Shown here: positions 18,030 through 26,421 of the stretch, piece by piece
Layout of the letters: every line of letters begins with the position of its first letter
Position numbering within the stretch: the first letter of the stretch is position 1
NCBI RefSeq assembly: GCF_025465255.1
Contig: NZ_JAODNI010000154.1
Location: 1 to 35,947 of the forward strand
DNA: 35,947 nt
From: Pseudonocardia sp.
GTDB lineage: Bacteria; Actinomycetota; Actinomycetes; Mycobacteriales; Pseudonocardiaceae
Reading direction: 5' to 3'
Notes under the pieces: generated by a model
Told to the model about the DNA's origin: nothing
The model's database searches: none
The model's input: only the letters and a program-made list of their open reading frames with translations
Translations under genes and position numbers: made by a program

Positions 18030-19030
18030 CGTGCACCTCGCAGGGTCAGCTCGTCGTGACGGTGGCAGCGGGACAGGTGCCCGGAGCGGGCGGTGACCAG
18101 CGGCGGTGGCTCCCCGCACGCGTCGACCGCGTAGCCGCAGCGCGGCGCGAACCGGCACCCCTGCGGCATCCCCCAGGGCTCCGGCGTGCGCCCCGGGATC
18201 GACGAGAGCCGCTGCCCGCGCGAGCCCAGCTGCGGCATCGCGGCCAGCAGGCCCTCGGTGTACGGGTGGCGGGGATGGTCGAAGAGCTCGACGGCGTCGG
18301 TCTGCTCGACGACCTGCCCGGCGTACATGACGACGACCCGCTCGCACACCTCGGCGACCACGCCCAGGTCGTGCGTCACGAGCAGCACGGACATCCCGAG
18401 CTCCTGCTGCATCCCGGCGAGGAGCTCCAGCACCTGCGCCTGGATCGTCACGTCGAGCGCGGTGGTCGGCTCGTCCGCGATCAGCAGCCGCGGTTCGCAG
18501 CTCACCGCCATCGCGATCATGGCGCGCTGCCGCATGCCGCCGGAGAACTCGTGCGGGTACTCGTCCGCGCGGCGCCGGGCGTGCGGGATGCCGACGAGGT
18601 CGAGCACCTCCACGGCGCGGTCCCGGGCGGCCCGGCGCGAGACGCCGCGGTGCAGCCGGACGGCCTCGGCGATCTGGTCGCCGACCCGGAACGCGGGGTT
18701 GAGGCTGGTCATCGGCTCTTGGAAGACCATCGCGACCTCGTTGCCGCGCACCGACCGCAGCTCCCGCTCGGACAGCCCGAGCAGGTCCCGGTCGCCGAGG
18801 GTGACCGAGCCGGACGCGACCCGGCCCACGCCGCGGGGCAGCAGTCCGAGCACGGACAGCCCGGTGACGGTCTTCCCGGAACCGGACTCGCCGACCAGCC
18901 CGACGATCTCCCGCTCGCCGACCGAGAACGATGTGCCGGCCACGACGGTCGACCAGCCATGGTCGGTGGCGAACTCGACGCGCAGGTCGTCGACAGCCAG
19001 CAGGGTCGTCGTGGCGGTGGGGGCGCTCAT
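18026..19030 (-). CDS. Peptide/nickel-type ABC importer ATPase, OppD/DppD type
   Basis: This 334-residue ATPase has Walker A GESGSGKT, signature FSGGMRQRAMIA and LIADEPTTALD, and the C-terminal oligopeptide-transporter extension with CRFAPRCGYAVDAC. It works as a heterodimer with the OppF-type partner. The start at 19030 overlaps the permease stop by four bases. Confidence 0.93.
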   Translation of the reverse strand: MSAPTATTTLLAVDDLRVEFATDHGWSTVVAGTSFSVGEREIVGLVGESGSGKTVTGLSVLGLLPRGVGRVASGSVTLGDRDLLGLSERELRSVRGNEVAMVFQEPMTSLNPAFRVGDQIAEAVRLHRGVSRRAARDRAVEVLDLVGIPHARRRADEYPHEFSGGMRQRAMIAMAVSCEPRLLIADEPTTALDVTIQAQVLELLAGMQQELGMSVLLVTHDLGVVAEVCERVVVMYAGQVVEQTDAVELFDHPRHPYTEGLLAAMPQLGSRGQRLSSIPGRTPEPWGMPQGCRFAPRCGYAVDACGEPPPLVTARSGHLSRCHRHDELTLRGAR

Positions 19031-19926
19031 GAGTCCGCCTTCCGGGTCCGGCGGCCGAGCGCGTCGCGCAGCCCGTCGCCGATGAGGTTGAACGCGAGCG
19101 TCGCCAGCGCGATCGCGACGCCGGGCCAGAACACGAGCAGCGGCGTCGAGCGGATCTCCTTGAACCCGCTGCCGAGCATCACGCCCCAGCTCGCGGTGGG
19201 TGGGATGACGCCGAGGCCGAGCAGGCTCAGCGCCGCCTCCGCCAGCAGCGCGGCCGCGAGCATCACCGAGACCTGCACCAGCACCGGCGACGCCACGTTG
19301 GGCAGCACCCGGCGCGGGATGATCTTCCAGGCGGGGGTGCCGATGCTGATCGACGCCTCGACATAGGTCTCCGCGCGGACCTGCAGCGTCGCGGCGCGGG
19401 CCACGCGGAAGAGCCGGGGCGCGTAGACGATCCCGAGCGCGATCATGGCGGTCTGGAGGCCGGGTCCCATCGCGGCGATGATCGCGATGGCCAGGATGAT
19501 CGCCGGGAACGTCATGAGGACGTCGCCGATCCGGCCGAGGACCCAGTCCGGCTTCCCGCCGACGTACCCGGCGAGCAGGCCGAGCGGCACCCCGATCACC
19601 GTGGCGATCGCGACGGCGGTCGCGGCCGCCAGCAGCGAGACCCGGCCGGCGTAGAGCAGCCGGCTGAGCGTGTCCCGGCCGAGCGAGTCGGTGCCGAGCC
19701 AGTGGTCTGGAGTGGACAGCGACAGCCGGCGCGGGACGTCGATGGCCTCGGGGGAGTAGGGCGCGATCAGCGGGGCCGCGAGGGACGCGGCCACGAGCAG
19801 CGCGAGGACGACCAGCGCGACGAACGCGGGCCGGTTGTCCCGGAAGCGGCGCCAGAACCCGGGCCGGGTCGGCGCGACCGGCGCGGTGCGGGCGAGGGCG
19901 GCTGTGGTGTCGGCCGTGGTGGTCAT
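19027..19926 (-). CDS. Peptide/nickel-type ABC importer permease, DppC type
   Basis: This 299-residue permease has an Ala/Thr-rich cytoplasmic start, the OppC-type first helix (FVALVVLALLVAASLAAPLIAP), and the LGTDSLGRDTLSRLLYAGRVSL motif typical of DppC/OppC around residues 76-97. The EAA loop follows as EASISIGTPAWKIIPRRVLPN, with five to six membrane helices in total. ATG 19926 overlaps the DppB-type stop by four bases. Confidence 0.92.
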   Translation of the reverse strand: MTTTADTTAALARTAPVAPTRPGFWRRFRDNRPAFVALVVLALLVAASLAAPLIAPYSPEAIDVPRRLSLSTPDHWLGTDSLGRDTLSRLLYAGRVSLLAAATAVAIATVIGVPLGLLAGYVGGKPDWVLGRIGDVLMTFPAIILAIAIIAAMGPGLQTAMIALGIVYAPRLFRVARAATLQVRAETYVEASISIGTPAWKIIPRRVLPNVASPVLVQVSVMLAAALLAEAALSLLGLGVIPPTASWGVMLGSGFKEIRSTPLLVFWPGVAIALATLAFNLIGDGLRDALGRRTRKADS

Positions 19927-20867
19927 GACTGCCGGATCCTCGGGTTGAAGTAGCCGTAGGACAGGTCGACGAGCAGGTTGATCAGCAGCACCAGGGCCGC
20001 GACGACGAGCAGCACGCCCTGGACCATCGGGAAGTCCCGGGCGAACACCGAGGTGTAGGCGAGGCTGCCGAGCCCGGGCAGCGCGAACAGCTGCTCGATG
20101 ACGACGGTGCCGCCGATCAGCCGGCTGGCCTCGAGGCCGAACGCCGTCACCACGGGGATCGCGGCGTTCTTCAGGGCGTGCTTGCCGACCACCCTGGCCG
20201 GGGGCAGCCCCTTCGCCGTCGCCGTGCGCACGTAGTCCTCGCGCAGCACCCCGGTCATGCCGGCCCGGGTCTGCCGGGCGATCACGGCGGCAGGGGCCAG
20301 CCCCAGCGCGGTGGCCGGGAGGAACAGATGGAGGAACCACTGCAGCGGGTTCTCGTGCAGCGGGGTGTACCCGACGGCCGGGAAGATCGTCAAATTGATC
20401 GCGAACAGCAGCACCAGGATCATGCCGACCCAGAAGTACGGGACGGCCACGCCGAGGCTCGCGGCGAACGTCGCGACCCGGTCGACCCAGGTGCCCGGCC
20501 GCATCGCCGCCAGCACGCCGACGGCCACCCCGAGGACGAGCGCGACGGTCAGGCTGAGCAGCGCCAGCGACAGTGTCGCGGGCAGCCGGGCGAACACGGC
20601 ACCCGCCACGGACTGGCTGGAGAACAGCGACTGCCCGAGGTCGCCGCGCAGCACCCCGGTGAACCAGTGCCAGAACTGCAGGAGGAACGGGTCGTTCAGG
20701 CCGAGGCGTTCGCGGACCGCCGCGATCTGCTCGGGGTCCGGGTTCTCCCCGGCGAGGGAGACCGCCGGGTCCCCGGGGACGAGCACGATCAGGCTGAAGA
20801 CGCAGAAGCTGACGACGACCAGCATCGGGATCGTGAAGGCCAGCCGCCGGACCAGTAGGCCGAGCAT
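19923..20867 (-). CDS. Peptide/nickel-type ABC importer permease, DppB type
   Basis: This 314-residue permease has the DppB/OppB start (a signal-anchor helix followed by PGDPA), a periplasmic segment with LGLNDPFLLQFWHW and GDLGQSL, and the EAA loop TATAKGLPPARVVGKHALKN near residue 218. It has about six transmembrane helices. ATG 20867 follows GAGGAGG. It is separated from the binding-protein gene by 51 bases, so the two are probably co-transcribed. Confidence 0.93.
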   Translation of the reverse strand: MLGLLVRRLAFTIPMLVVVSFCVFSLIVLVPGDPAVSLAGENPDPEQIAAVRERLGLNDPFLLQFWHWFTGVLRGDLGQSLFSSQSVAGAVFARLPATLSLALLSLTVALVLGVAVGVLAAMRPGTWVDRVATFAASLGVAVPYFWVGMILVLLFAINLTIFPAVGYTPLHENPLQWFLHLFLPATALGLAPAAVIARQTRAGMTGVLREDYVRTATAKGLPPARVVGKHALKNAAIPVVTAFGLEASRLIGGTVVIEQLFALPGLGSLAYTSVFARDFPMVQGVLLVVAALVLLINLLVDLSYGYFNPRIRQS

Positions 20868-20918
20868 GGGACTACCTCCTCGTCGAGGTGTCGAGCCGGG
20901 ATGGGTGGGCGTGCCGGG

Positions 20919-22508
20919 TCACGGGTTGATCGCCACGCCACGAAGCTGGCGGGACGCGTCGGCGTAGATCTCGACCCCGCCGACCTTCGGGTTCAGCACG
21001 AACGGCGTGGTCAGGTTGCACAGCGGGATGTGCGGGGCCTGGACCTCGGCCACGCGGTCGAAGAGCTTCGTGAACTCCGGCGCCCGGTCGGCCGGCGTCG
21101 CGCCGCGGGCGGCGGCCTCGTCGGCACGGATGATCTCCGGGTCGGTGAACCCGCCGGGGTTGTTGAAGCCGTCGGGCCGGTAGTACTCGGCGGTGAGCAC
21201 GCTGGGGTCCGACTCGGCCTTCTGCTCGAACAGGATCGCGTCGACGTTCTTGGCGACGGAGAAGTCCTCGGCCAGCTTGTTGATGTCCACGGGGGTGATC
21301 GACATGGTGATACCCACCTCGGCGAGGTTGGCCTGCATGACCTGCGCGATCTGCTGGTAGACGTCGAGGTTGATGACCTCCATGTCGAAGGAGAAGCCGT
21401 CGGGCAGGCCCGCCTCGGCGAGCAGCCGTCTCGCCCGTTCCGGATCGTGCTCCGGCGGCGTCACGTTCTTGGACGAGGCGTAGTAGAAGTCCGGGAACAT
21501 CTGGCCGGCCGGCTGGCACAGGCCGCTGACCAGCAGGCTGATCGACCTCCGGTCGATCGCGACGTTCATCGCCTGCCGGACCTTCTCGTTGCCGAACTCC
21601 GAGCGCGCCGTGTTGAGGTTGAGCGTGTAGCTCGACAGCGACGGCTGCTGGCAGATCGTCAGCCCGGACTCCTGCGCCGGGCGGAGCATGCTGGCCCGCA
21701 GGAACGTCAGGTCCGCGGCGCCGGTGGTCACGGCGTTGAGCCGCGCGTTGTCGTCGCCCGAGATCAGGTAGGTCATCTTCGCGACGCGCGCCCCCGCGGG
21801 GTCCCAGTAGCCGGGGACGCGCGTGTACTCCACGCGGTCGCCCGGCACGTAGCGGTTCATCGAGTACGGTCCGGACCCCCCGGTGGGTTGGATGTCCTCG
21901 CCCGGGCGGTCGAACGCGGCGGGGCTCATCATCATCCCGGCCGACCCGCCGAGGATCGTGATCAGCGGCCCCGCCGAGGAGTCGGTGACCAGCCGGACCG
22001 TCCGCGCGTCGAGAACCTGGACGTCGGTCAGCGAGGCGAGGCGGTTGGCGTTGAAGGAGCCCTCGAGGTCCCGGTGGCGCAGCAGGTTCGCGCGGACGGA
22101 CCCCGCGTCGAACGGGACGCCGTCGTGGTAATGCCAGCCGCCGATCAGTCGCATGTCGACGGCGCGGCCGTCGGGCGAGAGCGTCCAGGACTCGGCGAGC
22201 ATCGGCTCGGCCTCACCCGCGGCGTTGACGTGCACCAGGCTGTCGTAGACCGGGTACAGGTACATCTGGCTGTTGTTGGTGGTGATCTTGTCCGGGTCGA
22301 AGCTGGTGTTGTCGACCGTGTAGATCCACGTCAGCTCGGCGTTCGCGTCGGCGCCCCGCGAGACCGGTGGGCAGTCGACGGGGCCGGTGTCGGCCTGCGG
22401 GATCGCGCCCGTCCCCGCCCCGCAGGCGGTGGCGACGAGCAGGAGCAACGGCAGCAGCAGCGCCGCGACGCGGCGCGGGACCGGCGAGCGGGTGGGGGAC
22501 GTGCGCAC
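20919..22508 (-). CDS. Extracellular solute-binding lipoprotein, OppA/DppA family (SBP family 5)
   Basis: This 529-residue family 5 solute-binding protein has a signal sequence (PRRVAALLLPLLLLVATAC) and lipid-anchored Cys29. The body shows the family order: an N-terminal LTWIYTVDNTSFDPDKI strand, YDSLV, AESWTLSPDG, the NEKVRQAMNVAIDR helix and a C-terminal domain. Family members bind peptides, nickel or opines, and in soil actinobacteria also various organic acids. The acyl-CoA genes around it suggest a carboxylic acid cargo (inference). GTG 22508 has AGGAGG five bases upstream. Confidence 0.92.
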   Translation of the reverse strand: MRTSPTRSPVPRRVAALLLPLLLLVATACGAGTGAIPQADTGPVDCPPVSRGADANAELTWIYTVDNTSFDPDKITTNNSQMYLYPVYDSLVHVNAAGEAEPMLAESWTLSPDGRAVDMRLIGGWHYHDGVPFDAGSVRANLLRHRDLEGSFNANRLASLTDVQVLDARTVRLVTDSSAGPLITILGGSAGMMMSPAAFDRPGEDIQPTGGSGPYSMNRYVPGDRVEYTRVPGYWDPAGARVAKMTYLISGDDNARLNAVTTGAADLTFLRASMLRPAQESGLTICQQPSLSSYTLNLNTARSEFGNEKVRQAMNVAIDRRSISLLVSGLCQPAGQMFPDFYYASSKNVTPPEHDPERARRLLAEAGLPDGFSFDMEVINLDVYQQIAQVMQANLAEVGITMSITPVDINKLAEDFSVAKNVDAILFEQKAESDPSVLTAEYYRPDGFNNPGGFTDPEIIRADEAAARGATPADRAPEFTKLFDRVAEVQAPHIPLCNLTTPFVLNPKVGGVEIYADASRQLRGVAINP

Positions 22509-22587
22509 TGGGACCTCCTTGTCCTGCGTGGCACCCCGGTGAGTGCGTGACGTCGGGGAACGGCGTCGTGCCTCACCGGGCGATTGG

Positions 22588-23325
22588 TCAGCGCGAGTTG
22601 CGGCGGCGCTGGGACCACATCTGCGTGGCCCGCTCGAACTCGACGGCGGCGTCCCACCCGATCCCGGGCGGGCCCAGCTCGGTGCGGAAGGACCGGACGG
22701 CCTCGCGGGACAGGGCCGGGTCCTTGGCCGGCTCGGCCGCCAGCCGGTGCGCGGTGTCCTCGACCTCGTCGTCGGGGACCGCGGCCCAGGCCAGGCCGAT
22801 CTCGGCGGCGCGGCGGCCGTCGACCTCCTGGCTGAACAGGCCCATCGCCGCGGTGGCCTCGCGGCCCGCGGTACGCCCGGCGATGGTGAAGAACCCGCCG
22901 CCGGGGTGCAGCCCGATTCGCAGGAAGCCGGCGAGGATCCGGGCGTTCTCCGCCACGACCCGCAGGTCCGTGGCGAACATCAGGTTGATCCCGGCGCCGA
23001 CGGCGGCCCCGCGGACCGCGGCGATCGTCGGCACGGCCAGCTGCCCGACCCGCACGAACGCCTTGTAGACCGCGCCGGTGTCGCGGAACGCGGTGTCCTC
23101 GGCCTGGTCCGCACCCGGGTTCCAGGTGCGCCGGTCGGCGCCGGAGCAGAACGTGCCGCCCGCGCCGCGGACCACGGCGGCGCCGATCGCGGGGTCCGCG
23201 TCGATCTCCTCGCAGGCGGCGACGAGCTCACGGCCCATCTGCGGGGTCAGCCCGTTCTTCACCTCCGGCGAGTCGACGGTCAGGGTCGCGACCCCGTCGG
23301 CTTTCTCCAGGACGATCGAGCCCAT
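22588..23325 (-). CDS. Crotonase-fold protein lacking both hydratase glutamates
   Basis: This 245-residue enoyl-CoA hydratase/isomerase superfamily member has the CoA-binding segment FCSGADRRTW and the GAAVGAGIN turn. Aligned with the other crotonase of this operon, Asn114 replaces the first catalytic Glu and Phe134 the second (ILAGFLRIGL where active hydratases have LPE). It is therefore unlikely to be a simple hydratase; an isomerase, hydrolase or ring-opening role is possible. ATG 23325 follows GAGGAGG. It lies between the CoA synthetase and the transporter, in the same transcript. Confidence 0.88.
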   Translation of the reverse strand: MGSIVLEKADGVATLTVDSPEVKNGLTPQMGRELVAACEEIDADPAIGAAVVRGAGGTFCSGADRRTWNPGADQAEDTAFRDTGAVYKAFVRVGQLAVPTIAAVRGAAVGAGINLMFATDLRVVAENARILAGFLRIGLHPGGGFFTIAGRTAGREATAAMGLFSQEVDGRRAAEIGLAWAAVPDDEVEDTAHRLAAEPAKDPALSREAVRSFRTELGPPGIGWDAAVEFERATQMWSQRRRNSR

Positions 23326-23371
23326 CTGGTGCTCCTCCTCGGTGCGGGTCGTGCCGGTGGTGGTGGTTCTC

Positions 23372-25492
23372 CTACGAGCGGGTCGTGACCAGGACGTCGA
23401 CCGCGACGGCCCCGGCTCCGGCCGGTCCCACGATCAGCGGGTTGATCTCCAGCTCGGCCAGCTCGGGCCAGTGCGCGACGGCCCGGCCGACCTTCACGAC
23501 CGCGTCGACGGCGGCGTCGACGTCGAGCGCGGGGGCGCCGCGGTGCCCGGCGAGCAACGGCCAGGACCGCAGCGCGCGCAGCATCGCCAGCGCGGCGTCG
23601 CGGCTCACGGGGGCGAGCGCCGTCGCGAGGTCGCGGTGCACCTCGGTGCCGGTGCCGCCGAGCCCGACGGTGAGAACCGGGGGCCAGCCGTCGCTGCCGC
23701 CGCTCGCGCCGACCAGCAGCTCCAGCCCGGCCGGGACGGCGCGCTGGACCAGCACGCCGTCGAGCTCCGGGACCGCGGCGGCGAGCTCGGCGAACACCGA
23801 CGGCGCCCGCTCCGGCGGGACACCGAGCCGGACCCCGCCGACGTCCGTCTTGTGCTCGAGCCCGGGCGCGACGACCTTCATGACCACGGGGCCGCCCAGC
23901 GCCCGCGCGGCCTCCTCGGCCTCGGAGGCGGTGCGCACCAGGCGCCCCTCCGGGACGGCCACGCCGATCGCGTCGAGCAGCGCCCAGCCGGACCGGTCGG
24001 CCGGCAGCCCGCCACCGGGGAGATCGGCCGGGAGGTCGACGGGCGGGGGCGGACCGGGATCCGGCTGTGGCTCCGGGGCGAGGGCGCCCGCCACGCGGGC
24101 GGCGACGGCGATCGAGGAGAACACCGGGATCCCCGCGGCGCCGAGCACGGCACGGGCCCCGGTGGTCTGGTCCTGGCCGGCCAGCCACACCACCGCGCAG
24201 GGGACGGCGCTGCCGGCCATCGCGGCGGCGAGGTCCTCGGCGAGGTCGACGGCGGCGTCGCCGGTGACCATCGTGAGCAGCACCAGCAGCGCGTCGACCG
24301 ACGGGTCCGCGCAGACGATCGAGCACACCTCGCCGAACGCCCGCTCGTCCCGGTTGAACAACTGGGCGGTGACGTCCACCGGGTTGGCCAGCGCGCCGAA
24401 GGCAGGCACGAGGCGGGAGAGCTTGTCCTGGGTCTCGGGTGCGAGCTCGGGCAGGGCGAGTCCGTGGCCCTCGCAGCGGTCGGCGGCGAGGATGCCCGCG
24501 CCGCCCGAGGTGCTCACCGCGGCGATCCGCCGCCCCGCCGGCCGGGGTTGCGCCCGGAGCACGGTCGCGACGGCGAGCAGCTCCTCGACGTCGTCGACGA
24601 GAACCACGCCGTACCGCCGGGAGACGAGGGTGAACGCGGTGTCGTCGCCGAGCATCGCGCCGGTGTGCGAGACGGCCGCCCGCCGGCCTGCGGCCGACCG
24701 GCCCGAGCGCAGCACCACCAGCGCGGTACCCGCCTCCGCCGCCTCGGCGGCGAGTCGGGCGTAGGCCGCCCCGTCGCGGATGGACTCGGCGTAGACGGTG
24801 AGGACGGAGATCTCCGGGTCCCGGACGAGATGGGCACCGATCTCGGCGAGGTCGACGTCGGCCTGGTTGCCGGTGCTCACCCAGGCGGTGAGGTCGAGGC
24901 CGCGCTCGGCGGCGATGTCGAGCACCGAGCCGCCGACGGCCCCGCTCTGCCCCACGTAGGCGATGCCGCAGCTGCCCTCGAGCGGGCGCTCGGCGGCGGC
25001 GGTGAACGTGGCGAACAACCGGGCGGGGCCGTAGACGATGCCCTGGCAGTTGGGACCGAGGACCCGGACGCCGGTCTCGCGTCCGGCCGCGACGAGACGT
25101 TCCTGCAGGGCGGCGCCGTCCGGCCCGACCTCGGCGAAACCGGACGCGAACACGACGATCGCGGCCGCGCCGACCGCCCCGGCCTGGTGCACCGCGTCGA
25201 CGGCGTGCGCGGCCGGGACCAGGGCGAGCACGAGGTCGACCGGGCCGGGCACCTCGGCGAGCGCGGGGTAGCAGCGCAGCCCGGCGAGCTCGTCGTACTT
25301 CGGGTTGACGGGGTAGACCTCGCCGGCGAACCCGCGGCCGGCGAGCCAGCGCAGGGGCCGGGCCATGGGGCTCTCCGGGCGGCCGGTGGCGCCGAGCACG
25401 GCGACGGCACGGGGCCGGAAGACACGGCCCCAGTCGGTGGGGCCTGCGGGGCCCGTCCGCGCCGGCCTGATCGCGCTGACCGTGTCCGTCAC
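23372..25492 (-). CDS. NDP-forming acyl-CoA synthetase (acetate/succinate-CoA ligase type)
   Basis: This 706-residue fusion combines the alpha part, with CoA-binding Rossmann domain and succinyl-CoA-synthetase-like domain, and the beta part, an ATP-grasp. The alpha phospho-histidine is His276 in AAVSHTGAML; the beta ATP-grasp shows VVMKVVAPGLEHKTDVGGVR and a C-terminal LEINPLIV. Such enzymes activate an acid to its CoA thioester with ATP, giving ADP and phosphate. GTG 25492 is chosen because AGGAGG (25501-25506) lies eight bases upstream; the nearby ATG 25497 is in another frame and stops after two codons. It is the first gene of the operon and divergent from a TetR gene. Confidence 0.92.
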   Translation of the reverse strand: MTDTVSAIRPARTGPAGPTDWGRVFRPRAVAVLGATGRPESPMARPLRWLAGRGFAGEVYPVNPKYDELAGLRCYPALAEVPGPVDLVLALVPAAHAVDAVHQAGAVGAAAIVVFASGFAEVGPDGAALQERLVAAGRETGVRVLGPNCQGIVYGPARLFATFTAAAERPLEGSCGIAYVGQSGAVGGSVLDIAAERGLDLTAWVSTGNQADVDLAEIGAHLVRDPEISVLTVYAESIRDGAAYARLAAEAAEAGTALVVLRSGRSAAGRRAAVSHTGAMLGDDTAFTLVSRRYGVVLVDDVEELLAVATVLRAQPRPAGRRIAAVSTSGGAGILAADRCEGHGLALPELAPETQDKLSRLVPAFGALANPVDVTAQLFNRDERAFGEVCSIVCADPSVDALLVLLTMVTGDAAVDLAEDLAAAMAGSAVPCAVVWLAGQDQTTGARAVLGAAGIPVFSSIAVAARVAGALAPEPQPDPGPPPPVDLPADLPGGGLPADRSGWALLDAIGVAVPEGRLVRTASEAEEAARALGGPVVMKVVAPGLEHKTDVGGVRLGVPPERAPSVFAELAAAVPELDGVLVQRAVPAGLELLVGASGGSDGWPPVLTVGLGGTGTEVHRDLATALAPVSRDAALAMLRALRSWPLLAGHRGAPALDVDAAVDAVVKVGRAVAHWPELAELEINPLIVGPAGAGAVAVDVLVTTRS

Positions 25493-25534
25493 TGCATGGA
25501 CCTCCTCGTCCGCGGGCACAGCGAGGCACCCGGA

Positions 25535-25553
25535 CCGCGGGGTGGTCCCGCGG
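25535..25553. repeat. Hairpin in the acyl-CoA operon leader
   Basis: CCGCGGG (25535-25541) and CCCGCGG (25547-25553) form a 7-bp stem with a GTGGT loop. It lies within the expected leader of the synthetase transcript, about 30 bases before the ribosome site. Its function is unknown. Confidence 0.3.
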
Positions 25554-25623
25554 CCGGGTGGTGCTGTCGTGGCTGCTCGGGAGCGCTGTGGACGGTGCGA
25601 CGACCACTGTGTCCCGGACGACA

Positions 25624-25652
25624 CCGTAAGTCGACGTCGATGTCGACTACAA
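25624..25652 (-). promoter_or_regulatory. Candidate promoter of the acyl-CoA/ABC operon
   Basis: On the minus strand TTGTAG (25647-25652) and TTACGG (25624-25629) are exactly 17 bases apart. The boxes are moderate, but the spacing is ideal and the operator palindrome fills the spacer, a classic TetR-repressible layout. Confidence 0.45.
25629..25648. promoter_or_regulatory. Candidate TetR operator
   Basis: AGTCGAC (25629-25635) and GTCGACT (25642-25648) are perfect inverted arms around six bases (GTCGAT). The palindrome lies in the divergent region between the synthetase and the TetR gene, so it probably controls both directions. Confidence 0.6.
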
Positions 25653-25709
25653 GTCTTTCGGCTGACGATTTCGTATGCGATCCTCGCCGCGAACCGGAGG
25701 GAGACCCAG

Positions 25710-26399
25710 GTGGTCGAGCAGACGTCCCGCCCTGTCGGCAGCGGCGTGGGCAGCCGGCGTCGCGCGAGCATCGGCGCGACCCCGAGCACGGCCCGGGGGA
25801 GGCGTACGCGGGCGCAGCTGCTCGACGCCGCGCGCGTCGTCTTCGAGCGCGACGGGTTCCTCGACGCCCGCGTGGCCGACATCGCCGCCGTCGCCGGAAT
25901 CGCGCACGGCAGCTTCTACACCTACTTCGACTCCAAGGCCGCGGTGTTCCGCACGCTGGTCAACGAGGTGATGGAGACCGGCCTCTACGCGCCCAGCCGG
26001 CCCGCGTCCCCGCGCACGGACGGCCGGGCCCCGACCGTGGCCGAGGCGTGGCGGCGGATCGAGGAGGGCAACCGCCGCTACCTCGAGCTGTTCCAGCGCG
26101 ACCGGAAGCTGCTGGCGCTGTTCGAGCAGGTGGCGTCGTTCGACGAGGAGCTTCGCCGTTACCGCCTGGAGCTGCGGCAGCGCTCGGTCACCCGGGCCGC
26201 GGACGGCATCCGCCGGCTGCAGGCATGGGGGCTCGCCGATGCGGAGCTCGACGCGGAGCTCGCCTCGCACGCACTGAACTCGATGGTCACCCAGTACGTC
26301 TACTTCTGGCTGGTCATGGGCCAGGACCTGGACGAGGGGGCGTCGGTGGCCACGCTGACCCGGCTGTGGGCGCGGTCGATCGGGCTCCCGCCGCCGTAG
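25710..26399 (+). CDS. TetR-family transcriptional regulator
   Basis: This 229-residue repressor has an N-terminal TetR helix-turn-helix (about residues 32-80: RRTRAQLLDAARVVFERDGF, then VADIAAVAGIAHGSFYTYF). A helical ligand-binding domain follows, which cannot be assigned a ligand but may sense an acyl-CoA or the free acid. GTG 25710 is chosen because GGAGGGAG lies six bases upstream; longer in-frame openings run through the operator. The gene is divergent from the eleven-gene operon and shares the palindrome 25629-25648, so it is the likely local repressor. It converges on the GntR gene with 22 bases between stop codons. Confidence 0.88.
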   Translation: MVEQTSRPVGSGVGSRRRASIGATPSTARGRRTRAQLLDAARVVFERDGFLDARVADIAAVAGIAHGSFYTYFDSKAAVFRTLVNEVMETGLYAPSRPASPRTDGRAPTVAEAWRRIEEGNRRYLELFQRDRKLLALFEQVASFDEELRRYRLELRQRSVTRAADGIRRLQAWGLADAELDAELASHALNSMVTQYVYFWLVMGQDLDEGASVATLTRLWARSIGLPPP

Positions 26400-26421
26400 C
26401 CCGCAGGCGGGGGCGTCGGTT

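Noticed and set aside
26400..26421. A possible bidirectional terminator between the converging tetR and gntR genes
   Set aside because: Only a 4-bp stem (CCCG/CGGG) can form, which is too weak to support.
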